Source: Gammaproteobacteria bacterium (GTDB lineage Bacteria; Pseudomonadota; Gammaproteobacteria; GRL18). From it: a stretch of DNA of 27,636 nt. Below, one piece after another: positions 16,262-22,378 of the stretch (positions within the stretch are counted from its first letter, which is position 1; each line of letters starts with the position of its first letter). Under the pieces are notes generated by a model, which worked only from the letters and a program-made list of their open reading frames with translations, had not been told where the DNA came from and ran no database searches. Both the position numbers and the translations under genes were made by a program. Location of the stretch: the NCBI GenBank assembly GCA_027076245.1, contig JALTKC010000024.1, positions 1 through 27,636 of the forward strand, given 5' to 3'.

Positions 16262-16290
16262 TGTCAAAAGTGACATGCACATGACAATAT
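16262..16290. promoter_or_regulatory. Candidate upstream activator sites for sigma-54 promoter 1
   Basis: TGTCA-AAAG-TGACA (16262-16275) is a perfect 5+5 inverted repeat, followed by TGCACATGACA and TGACATGTGCA (inverted with one mismatch) around ATAT, extending slightly beyond 16290. They lie about 150-180 bp upstream of the predicted start of small RNA 1, a usual distance for sigma-54 enhancers. The core is the same as the TGTCATGACA sites near promoter 2 and near the regulator gene. Confidence 0.55.
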
Positions 16291-16415
16291 TGACATGTGC
16301 ATTTGTTCTGTTCTAAGTATTATTGGCCGGAATGTTCCAGAACTTAAAATTAAAATAACTTTAAAAACAATAAGATAAGTATAATTATATTATAAAATAA
16401 TAACTTTATAAAATC

Positions 16416-16431
16416 TGGCATGTGTATTGCT
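16416..16431 (+). promoter_or_regulatory. Sigma-54 promoter 1 (-24/-12)
   Basis: TGGCATGTGTATTGCT matches the consensus TGGCAYG-N4-TTGCW at every fixed position, with GG and GC at the required spacing. The predicted start of transcription is near 16442. It points into a short non-coding segment that ends in a terminator. Confidence 0.75.
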
Positions 16432-16441
16432 ATATTAACAG

Positions 16442-16533
16442 TACATAGAGTTTGAGCATTTGATGCTCTTTCCTCTTTTTGTCGGTGTAAGCTCTTGTAC
16501 GGCCTACGAACCCTCCGTAAGCCGTACCTTTTT
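16442..16533 (+). ncRNA. Predicted sigma-54-dependent small RNA 1 (about 92 nt)
   Basis: The predicted transcript starts 12 bases after the GC of the -12 element. It has a 5' hairpin GAGCAT-TTG-ATGCTC (16454-16468), a single-stranded pyrimidine-rich stretch (CTTTCCTCTTTTTGTC) and an intrinsic terminator: GTACGGC/GCCGTAC (16497-16503 with 16521-16527), an inner TACG/CGTA stem, then TTTTT at 16529-16533. No start codon with a ribosome-binding site is in it. The terminator cannot be assigned to a protein gene, since the nearest + strand gene stops 270 bp upstream. Promoter and terminator are seen; that this is a regulatory RNA is inferred. Confidence 0.6.
16497..16533 (+). terminator. Intrinsic terminator of small RNA 1
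   Basis: A 7-bp G+C-containing stem, GTACGGC/GCCGTAC, with an inner 4-bp stem in the loop, is followed by CTTTTT on the + strand. The reverse strand has no T-run after the stem, so it works in the + direction. Confidence 0.75.
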
Positions 16534-16578
16534 ACTCTCACCTCCCATCTAGAAAACTTTTCCCTAAAACCTGCCAAA

Positions 16579-16646
16579 TGTCATGTCAGTCCTATGACAA
16601 AATCATTTTTATTCAATAATGTCATGACAATAAAACTGTCATGTCG
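16579..16646. promoter_or_regulatory. Cluster of TGTCATGACA-type activator sites for sigma-54 promoter 2
   Basis: Three related sites are visible: TGTCAT...ATGACA with a 9-bp centre (16579-16599), the perfect palindrome TGTCATGACA (16620-16629) and TGTCATGTCG (16637-16646). They lie about 95-165 bp upstream of the predicted start of small RNA 2. The adjacent sigma-54 activator is the obvious candidate for binding, because the same palindrome lies upstream of its own gene. Confidence 0.6.
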
Positions 16647-16714
16647 TTTGTTTTTATGGCATAAAAAATCAATAAGGTCTATAAAATCAATGGGATAGTT
16701 TGTTTTTAAAAAGC

Positions 16715-16730
16715 TGGCACAGTGTATGCT
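16715..16730 (+). promoter_or_regulatory. Sigma-54 promoter 2 (-24/-12)
   Basis: TGGCACAGTGTATGCT has the TGGCAC of the -24 element and TGC of the -12 element at exact spacing; only one T of TTGC is replaced by A. The flanking CTATATAGAATA resembles the sequence after promoter 1 (CTATATTAAC). The predicted transcription start is near 16741. Confidence 0.7.
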
Positions 16731-16740
16731 ATATAGAATA

Positions 16741-16894
16741 TGAACGGAATGTGTCTGAGTTATTGCTCTGTTTCGTTTTTAGTCGATAACCTGAATCTGG
16801 TGTTATTTGCTGAATTCAGGCTTTAACATTTTTATGTTGTCAGGATTGCCCAGCCCCCTTAATTTTTAAGGTTTTTTTGGTTGGGCTTTTTTTT
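16741..16894 (+). ncRNA. Predicted sigma-54-dependent small RNA 2 (about 154 nt)
   Basis: Between sigma-54 promoter 2 and a strong terminator lies a segment with an internal hairpin (CCTGAAT at 16790-16796 paired with ATTCAGG at 16814-16820) and a U-rich linker. The terminator stem begins at 16848 and its T-run ends at 16894. The only ORF (28 codons, from 16740) has no ribosome-binding site and begins at the predicted transcript end. The terminator cannot serve the regulator gene, which is on the other strand. A Qrr- or CrcZ-like regulatory RNA is inferred; no similarity to those RNAs was seen. Confidence 0.6.
16848..16894 (+). terminator. Strong intrinsic terminator of small RNA 2
   Basis: GCCCAGCC (16848-16855) pairs with GGTTGGGC (16879-16886), including one G-U pair. 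An inner CCTTAA/TTAAGG stem (16857-16862 with 16866-16871) extends it, and eight T follow (16887-16894). The T-run exists only on the + strand. Confidence 0.85.
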
Positions 16895-16914
16895 GTCTGT
16901 TGATTTTTTCAGGA

Positions 16915-18336
16915 CTAAGAACTGTTTTCCAGTAATTCAAATTTTTTCAGATAGCGGTATAAAGTGCGTTCACTGATCCCCAGCTCCTGTGCAGTGGACA
17001 GTCGGTGGCCGTTATGCAGCGCCAGGGTGCGTTTTATTGTTTCCAGATCAGGCTTGCGGGATTGCTTTCTGAATTGTTCCTTGGGCGGCTTATCTGCCAA
17101 ACCGGTTTTATGAGTGGTACGGCGGGATTTTAACTGTATAGAGCGGGGGCGAGGAAAATCGTCAATATCCATATCATTCAGTTCGTTTTCCAGTACCTGA
17201 TGAGGATTGCGATCAATGGTAAGATGTTCTTCGCTAATCTTATCACCGGCCGCCAGAATCACGGCGCGCTCAATAATATTGCGCAGTTCCCGGATATTGC
17301 CGGGAAAATCATATGATGACAGAATTTCAATCACGTCATTGGGCAGTGGTATATGCATATGTCCGTCATCGATTTTACGTAAAAAATGTTCTGCAATGGC
17401 AGGAATATCTTCCTTGCGATCCCGGAGCGGTGGGACATAAACTGGAAAAGTCGCCAGCCGGTAATACAGGTCCTGACGGAACTGGCCGTTTTGCACCATT
17501 TTTTTAACATCCTGATTGGTGGCCGCAATAACGCGCACGTCCACATCAAAATAATGGGTGCCGCCAATACGCCGGATACTGCCGCTTTCCAGTACCCGCA
17601 GTAACTTGGTCTGCAGGTCCAGTGACAGTTCTCCGATTTCATCAATAAACAGAGTACCGCCGTCGGCAGACTCAATCAGGCCGATTTTCTGCTTGTTGGC
17701 ACCGGTAAAGGCGCCCTTTTCATAACCGAATAACTCACTTTCAATCAGGGTCTCACCAATAGCTCCGCAGTCCACTACAATCATGGGTTTATCCTTACGT
17801 TTGGAATAGTGGTGAATATAGTTGGCGACACAGTCCTTGCCGACACCGCTTTCTCCCTCAATAAATACCGTGGACTGGGTGGGGGCTACCCGGTGCAGAA
17901 TACTGATCAGACGTAAAATGGCGGGGGTTCGCCCTACCAGCAGTTGCGGATCATTTTCTTCCTGGGCAATGGTGACCATGGTTTCACCCATGTAGTGGAT
18001 TTCACCCAGGTTATTATGAATAGGGCTGGCACTGATCTGCACCTGTTCTTCTTCCCCATCGTGTTTATGGATATGCAGGACGCTGGTGGCTTTGCCGGTA
18101 CGCATAACGGTTTCCAGAGGACAGTGTTCACCATACTGGCTGCAGGGGGAATCATAGCCATGGGATACTTCGTAGCAGAATTTGCCCTCAATACTGTTCT
18201 GGTTTTTAAATGAATCCCTGTAGGCCTGATTGCTGGCGACTATCTGATAGTGCCGGTCAATAATGACGAAAGGATCGGTAAACAGATTGATGAGATCGTC
18301 ACAGGAAGGCTTGCAGATTTCAGGAACTTTTTTCAT
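16915..18336 (-). CDS. Sigma-54-dependent PAS-AAA+-Fis transcriptional activator
   Basis: The 473-residue protein has an N-terminal PAS domain (about 12-125), an AAA+ domain (about 133-365) and a C-terminal Fis-type helix-turn-helix (about 431-466, ending SERTLYRYLKKF). Walker A is GESGVGKD (161-168), the sigma-54 contact loop is GAFTGA (208-213) and Walker B is GGTLFIDEIG (226-235), so it should be a working sigma-54 activator. There is no receiver domain. The PAS domain carries C54, H59, C65 and C72 in a CYxxxHxxxxxC-x6-CP pattern seen in PAS domains of many sensory proteins, which may hold a metal or act as a redox switch. Its 3' end faces the two predicted small RNAs, and TGTCATGACA sites precede its start. 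The signal is unknown. Confidence 0.93.
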   Translation of the reverse strand: MKKVPEICKPSCDDLINLFTDPFVIIDRHYQIVASNQAYRDSFKNQNSIEGKFCYEVSHGYDSPCSQYGEHCPLETVMRTGKATSVLHIHKHDGEEEQVQISASPIHNNLGEIHYMGETMVTIAQEENDPQLLVGRTPAILRLISILHRVAPTQSTVFIEGESGVGKDCVANYIHHYSKRKDKPMIVVDCGAIGETLIESELFGYEKGAFTGANKQKIGLIESADGGTLFIDEIGELSLDLQTKLLRVLESGSIRRIGGTHYFDVDVRVIAATNQDVKKMVQNGQFRQDLYYRLATFPVYVPPLRDRKEDIPAIAEHFLRKIDDGHMHIPLPNDVIEILSSYDFPGNIRELRNIIERAVILAAGDKISEEHLTIDRNPHQVLENELNDMDIDDFPRPRSIQLKSRRTTHKTGLADKPPKEQFRKQSRKPDLETIKRTLALHNGHRLSTAQELGISERTLYRYLKKFELLENSS

Positions 18337-18431
18337 ATTTGTCAGGCCATCAGGATAAAACGATTTTAAAGAGACTCAAAACAGTGATTATTTTTTGCGT
18401 TATTTTCTGTGAGTCGTCTGACAAATTTATT

Positions 18432-18480
18432 TTGTCATGACAATTTTATTATAGGACTTTTTTGTCATGATGTAAGGAAA
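18432..18480. promoter_or_regulatory. TTGTCATGACAA operators and promoter of the sigma-54 activator gene
   Basis: The perfect 12-bp palindrome TTGTCATGACAA (18432-18443) and a second copy, TTTGTCATGA (18471-18480), lie about 40 bp apart. Between them, read on the - strand, is TATAAT (18453 to 18448), a consensus -10 for the regulator gene. Sites on both sides of the -10 suggest autoregulation. The divergent haem-protein gene begins 139 bp from the palindrome and might also be affected, but no -24/-12 promoter was found in front of it. Confidence 0.55.
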
Positions 18481-18581
18481 TAATAAAAAAAACATCTAAA
18501 CTAAATACTGCAATTGCCGTAAATATCATTAGAGATTCAGGGTTTTTAACCCTTATCTATTATATTACCAAGGAGTTTTTT

Positions 18582-19052
18582 ATGAAATTGATATCTGTTT
18601 TAAGCGGTCTTTCCTTTCTGACCATCAGTGTCATGGCAGCAGCAGAGTCCGATGCTGAGTTTCCAAAAGGCTGGGAAAACTGGCCCATTCACCATTCGGG
18701 TAAAATTCTGAGTAAGGAAACGGCTATTCCTGCTGATTTACCACCTATTGTGATAGAAACTATGAAAACCTATAACTGGGTCAATGATGGAAAAGGCTCA
18801 GCCTATAATGTACGCCTGAATCCGGCTCAGAAAGCCGGTGCCTATGAAGATGGCCCAACCGGCGTACTGGAACTGACAGATATTAAAGCGCTGCTGGTAA
18901 CCGAGCATCTGGTGGGTGAACCTCAATATGGTGCTTACAGCTATGATGGCAAGGATATCTCCGATGCTCATCCGTCGTTAAACCCTTCTACCTGTACCAC
19001 CTGTCACTCCGGTTACGGTGATGCCTGTATTACCGGTGTTTGCACAAAATAG
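18582..19052 (+). CDS. Periplasmic mono-haem c-type cytochrome, possibly P460-like
   Basis: The 156-residue protein has a signal peptide (about residues 1-20, ending MAAA) and one haem c site, C138-TT-C141-H142, close to the C-terminus, followed by two more cysteines (C149, C154) that could form a disulfide. The opening FPKGWENWPIHHSG and the haem site at the end are reminiscent of the cytochrome P460 layout, but that link is weak. AAGGAG lies 7 bases before the ATG. A methyl-accepting chemotaxis protein gene starts 29 bp after it on the same strand, so the two are probably co-transcribed; the haem protein may sense a gas or redox signal or be a respiratory component. Confidence 0.75.
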   Translation: MKLISVLSGLSFLTISVMAAAESDAEFPKGWENWPIHHSGKILSKETAIPADLPPIVIETMKTYNWVNDGKGSAYNVRLNPAQKAGAYEDGPTGVLELTDIKALLVTEHLVGEPQYGAYSYDGKDISDAHPSLNPSTCTTCHSGYGDACITGVCTK

Positions 19053-19081
19053 TGGTAAGTTCAAGTTAGGGAGAGTAAACA

Positions 19082-20851
19082 GTGGCCTTTAAGCAATCAA
19101 TATCAATTAATAAAGCAATAACTATTGTGCCTATTATTATTCTTCTGGTAGTTGGAATTTTACAGGGTATCGTGCGCTATTATGATGATATTGACAAGGC
19201 TGTCTCCAACCGGGTTGAGCTGGCTAAGGTGTCGGCTCAGCCTATATTGAATTTAATGACCCGTTCTGTAGGCGGTGGTAATTATGCCAATATTCAGGAT
19301 GCGGAAGCCCTGAACCTGTTCAAGGCTAACAAGGCGATTGAGTTTTTTTCAGTTAATGGCAAAACCGATCTGCAGAATACACCATTCAGTGCGCTTTATA
19401 ATGGCCAGACTGGCCAGATTTATCGCACCACCTATGCCGATAATTATTTATCCGAACGCCAGAAAAAATTAAATAAAATTGAAAAGGCTCTGGCAAAGCT
19501 GCCTCCTGAACATAAAAAAAGAACCAAACTGGAAAAAATAAAAAGCAGAATTGCCGCAGAGATCAGTACTTATGAACAACAGAAAAAACAGGTAGAACTG
19601 CTAAATAGTCAATACCAGAAGCCGGACAGTGAACAGATTAAGGATAATTATTATATTGATTATGATAAAGGTTTACTGCAACTGGTGTTACCCCTGAAGA
19701 ATAAAGGCGGTGGTGAACTATGGCTGGTGCAGGATATTTCAGAAATAAAACAACTCTGGAAGCAGGTTTTATATGACATCTTACCACCTCTGATTATTAT
19801 ACTGATTATTTCTATCCTGATAATGCTCTATATTGCGCGCACCATAAACAAACCATTGTCTGATATGATTCATGTGGTACAGGATATTGAAAAAAATTCT
19901 GATTTAAGCAAACGTGTTGCCTTCAGTCAGGTGGTGGAACTGAACCATCTTGCAGAAGCCTTTAATAGTATGCTGGAAAAGTTTCAGGGTATTATTTCTG
20001 ATGCCAGTGCTGTTTCCATTACTTCCTCAGAAGCGGCAGAAAAAATGGCCAGTCTGTCAGATGCCAGTCAACAGCATTTACAGGTACAGAAAGAAAAAAT
20101 AGGGGTGATTGATGAGACGGTTAACAAGATGGTCACTGCAGTGGATCATGTTACTGAACATACCCGTAAAGGTGTGCAGGTGGCAGAAGAAACCTATAAC
20201 TCAGCCCGGCAGGGCTGTACCGTAGTCAAGGACTCGATTGAACAGATCAATGAAGTATCCGGTGCGGTTTCCAGGGCCTCGGAAGCCACGGCTAAAGTGG
20301 CCAGCAGTGTTGAAAATATCAGCTCAATTATAGATGTCATCAAAGGTATCGCAGAGCAGACCAATCTACTGGCACTTAATGCGGCCATTGAGGCGGCTAG
20401 AGCCGGAGAACAGGGGCGCGGATTTGCCGTTGTGGCGGATGAAGTAAGAACCCTGGCCAATCAGACACAGGAGTCCACAGACAAGATCCAGGATATGATT
20501 AATCAGCTGCAGTCGGCCAGTGAAGCGGTCATCAGTCAGATGCAGCAGGGTAATAAAAAGGTTAATGATACGATTGGTCAGGCTCAGGAAGCGGGCGGGG
20601 CACTGGAACAGATCACCGATTCTGTAAATAGCTTATTTGATATGAATAAGCAAATTGCCGTCGAATCAGAACGGCAACTGGAACTGGCGGATTCAATCAG
20701 GGAAGTGCTGGAAGTGATTAAAGATATTTCTCAGAAAAACTATGATGATTCTATGCAGGCGACAGAACTTGGACAAAGTCTGGAAGAATCCTCAGAAAAA
20801 TTAAAAACCATTGTCGGGCAGTTTAAAGGTGTTTCCACCGTCTATTTCTAA
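19082..20851 (+). CDS. Methyl-accepting chemotaxis protein
   Basis: The 589-residue receptor has TM1 (about 11-32), a periplasmic domain of about 200 residues with a strongly charged helical stretch (125-175), TM2 (about 234-253), a HAMP domain (about 254-306) and a cytoplasmic signalling hairpin. Its tip, EQTNLLALNAAIEAARAGEQ followed by GRGFAVVADEVR (425-456), is the highly conserved CheA/CheW contact. The periplasmic domain was not assigned to a family. The start is GTG, supported by GGGAGAG 7 bases upstream. It follows the haem-protein gene, and both may serve one taxis response. Confidence 0.94.
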   Translation: MAFKQSISINKAITIVPIIILLVVGILQGIVRYYDDIDKAVSNRVELAKVSAQPILNLMTRSVGGGNYANIQDAEALNLFKANKAIEFFSVNGKTDLQNTPFSALYNGQTGQIYRTTYADNYLSERQKKLNKIEKALAKLPPEHKKRTKLEKIKSRIAAEISTYEQQKKQVELLNSQYQKPDSEQIKDNYYIDYDKGLLQLVLPLKNKGGGELWLVQDISEIKQLWKQVLYDILPPLIIILIISILIMLYIARTINKPLSDMIHVVQDIEKNSDLSKRVAFSQVVELNHLAEAFNSMLEKFQGIISDASAVSITSSEAAEKMASLSDASQQHLQVQKEKIGVIDETVNKMVTAVDHVTEHTRKGVQVAEETYNSARQGCTVVKDSIEQINEVSGAVSRASEATAKVASSVENISSIIDVIKGIAEQTNLLALNAAIEAARAGEQGRGFAVVADEVRTLANQTQESTDKIQDMINQLQSASEAVISQMQQGNKKVNDTIGQAQEAGGALEQITDSVNSLFDMNKQIAVESERQLELADSIREVLEVIKDISQKNYDDSMQATELGQSLEESSEKLKTIVGQFKGVSTVYF

Positions 20852-20863
20852 ATCATCCTAAAG

Positions 20864-20903
20864 AGTCAAGATTTTATTGATCCAGATCAATAAAATCTTG
20901 ACT
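20864..20903. promoter_or_regulatory. 40-bp perfect palindrome with an FNR/ANR box at its centre
   Basis: AGTCAAGATTTTATTGATC (20864-20882) is followed after CA by its exact inverted copy (20885-20903). The centre is TTGAT-CCAG-ATCAA (20877-20890), a perfect match to the FNR/ANR consensus TTGAT-N4-ATCAA. It lies 13 bp after the chemotaxis-receptor stop and 149 bp before dsrA. It could end receptor transcription as a long A+T-rich hairpin (no T-run follows), control dsrA by oxygen, or both. Confidence 0.6.
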
Positions 20904-21051
20904 TTCACTCCAAAATAAATTTAAATAATCACAATAACTCATTGTTTTATAACCATATTTTATATAAGGTTATTTGTTTTTAGTCTAAAACCATTTACAT
21001 AATCATATACTTAGGCAATATTCAGACAGATAGCTGAAAGGAGACTTTGCT

Positions 21052-22311
21052 ATGTCAAAAGTTAAAATTTACGAAACTCCCATGCTGGACGAACTGGAAA
21101 ACGGCGAATGGCCCAGTTTTATCAGCGGTATTAAGCGTTTAAGAGATAAACACCCCAGTGAGCGTATCAATAACATGGTTAATGGTCTGCTGGGTCAGCT
21201 GGAACATTCTTATGAAACCCGTATGGGCTGGTGGAAAGGCGGTACCGTATCGGTATTCGGTTATGGCGGTGGTATTATTCCACGTTTCTCTGAAGTGGCT
21301 GAGCACTTCCCTGAGTCCAAAGAATTTCATACTGTTCGTGTTCAGCCGCCGGCGGGTAACTTTTACACGGCTGATATTCTGAATAAACTGGCCGATGACT
21401 GGGAACAGCACGGTTCAGGTCTGCAGACCTTCCATGGTCAGACCGGTAACATCATGTTTATTGGTTCGACTACCGATGAAATGCAGCCGTTCTTTGACAA
21501 GATCAACGACTACGGTTGGGACCTTGGTGGTGCCGGCCCCTGTGTTCGTACTGCAATGGCATGTGTGGGTGCGGCTCGTTGTGAACATTCCTGTACTAAC
21601 GAACACGGTTTAATGCGTCATCTGGTCAATGAATTCCAGGACGATCTGCACAGACCGGCTCTGCCCTATAAGTGGAAAATTAAGGTATCCGGTTGTCCAA
21701 ACGACTGTACTAACTCCATTGAACGTGCGGATATGGCTGTAATTGGTACCTGGCGCGATGACATGAAAGTGGATCAGGAAGAAGTTAAAAAGTTTGTTGA
21801 AGCCAAGGGTCGTGACTACGTTATCGATAATGTTACTGACCGTTGTCCTTCCAATGCCATTAAATTGAACGATGACAACACAGTAACCATCAACAATAAA
21901 GAATGTGTTCGTTGTATGCATTGTATCAATGTTATGACTAAGGCTCTGGCGCCTGGTGATGACACCGGTGTAACCATTCTTATCGGTGGTAAGCGTACTC
22001 TGAAGATTGGTGACATGATGGGTACTGTGGTGGTTCCATTTATGAAAGTAGATACCATGGAGCAAATCGAAGCACTGGTTGAACTGACCGGTGAAATGAT
22101 TGATTTCTTCGCAGAAAACGCTCTGGAACACGAACGTACCGGTGAAATGATCGAACGTATTGGTCTGGTTAACTACCTGGAAGGTTTAGGTTTAGACCTG
22201 GATCCCAATATGGTCAGCGAACCACGTCAGTGTTCATACGTACGCATGGATGGCTGGGATGAAGAAGTTAAAAAATGGTATGACAAGAAGGCGGAAGCCG
22301 CTTCTGCTTAA
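21052..22311 (+). CDS. dsrA: Dissimilatory sulfite reductase alpha subunit, oxidative (reverse) type
   Basis: The 419-residue protein is the alpha chain of the sirohaem sulfite reductase that, in sulfur oxidisers, forms sulfite from DsrC-bound sulfane sulfur in the cytoplasm. Sirohaem-[4Fe-4S] motifs are ACVGAARCEHSC and SGCPNDC; the inserted ferredoxin domain shows RCPSNAI and ECVRCMHC. FHGQTGNIMFIG, GGAGPCVRT, GTWRDDMKVDQ and LIGGKRTLKIGDMMGTVVVPF agree with the oxidative-type DsrA of purple and colourless sulfur bacteria. AGGAG is 8 bases before the ATG. Codons lean to GGT, CGT and GTT, unlike neighbouring genes, which suggests high expression. Unusually, no dsrB follows: a terminator and a convergent gene come next. 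Confidence 0.93.
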   Translation: MSKVKIYETPMLDELENGEWPSFISGIKRLRDKHPSERINNMVNGLLGQLEHSYETRMGWWKGGTVSVFGYGGGIIPRFSEVAEHFPESKEFHTVRVQPPAGNFYTADILNKLADDWEQHGSGLQTFHGQTGNIMFIGSTTDEMQPFFDKINDYGWDLGGAGPCVRTAMACVGAARCEHSCTNEHGLMRHLVNEFQDDLHRPALPYKWKIKVSGCPNDCTNSIERADMAVIGTWRDDMKVDQEEVKKFVEAKGRDYVIDNVTDRCPSNAIKLNDDNTVTINNKECVRCMHCINVMTKALAPGDDTGVTILIGGKRTLKIGDMMGTVVVPFMKVDTMEQIEALVELTGEMIDFFAENALEHERTGEMIERIGLVNYLEGLGLDLDPNMVSEPRQCSYVRMDGWDEEVKKWYDKKAEAASA

Positions 22312-22334
22312 AGCATAATTTTTTTAGCTTTATA

Positions 22335-22370
22335 AAAAGCCGCCCGGAGTAATCCCGGCGGCTTTTTTTT
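22335..22370 (+). terminator. Intrinsic terminator after dsrA
   Basis: GCCGCC (22339-22344) pairs with GGCGGC (22357-22362) around a 12-nt loop, with A residues before and eight T after. The A-run also makes it usable for the convergent histidine kinase gene ending at 22379. Confidence 0.9.
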
Positions 22371-22378
22371 ATTTAGGT

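Larger units (their letters stand above)
16231..16914. other. 684-bp gene-free region with two sigma-54 promoters and two terminators
   Basis: No open frame here has a ribosome-binding site or a protein-like composition. The region holds, in order on the + strand: TGTCA/TGACA inverted repeats (16262-16290), a -24/-12 promoter (16416-16431), a hairpin and an intrinsic terminator (16497-16533), a second cluster of TGTCATGACA repeats (16579-16646), a second -24/-12 promoter (16715-16730) and a second intrinsic terminator (16848-16894). The repeated order operator - promoter - terminator without a gene is the reason for calling two small RNA genes. Confidence 0.8.

Noticed and set aside
16350..16698. 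Two ORFs of 67-75 codons (one per strand) in the gene-free region
   Set aside because: They run across promoters, terminators and operator repeats, have no good start signals, and their composition is not protein-like.
16740..16826. 28-codon ORF inside predicted small RNA 2
   Set aside because: Its ATG coincides with the predicted transcript 5' end and has no ribosome-binding site, so translation is unlikely; a dual-function RNA cannot be fully excluded.
18482..18581. A third sigma-54 promoter in front of the haem-protein gene
   Set aside because: The only TTGC (near 18515) has no GG at the required distance.
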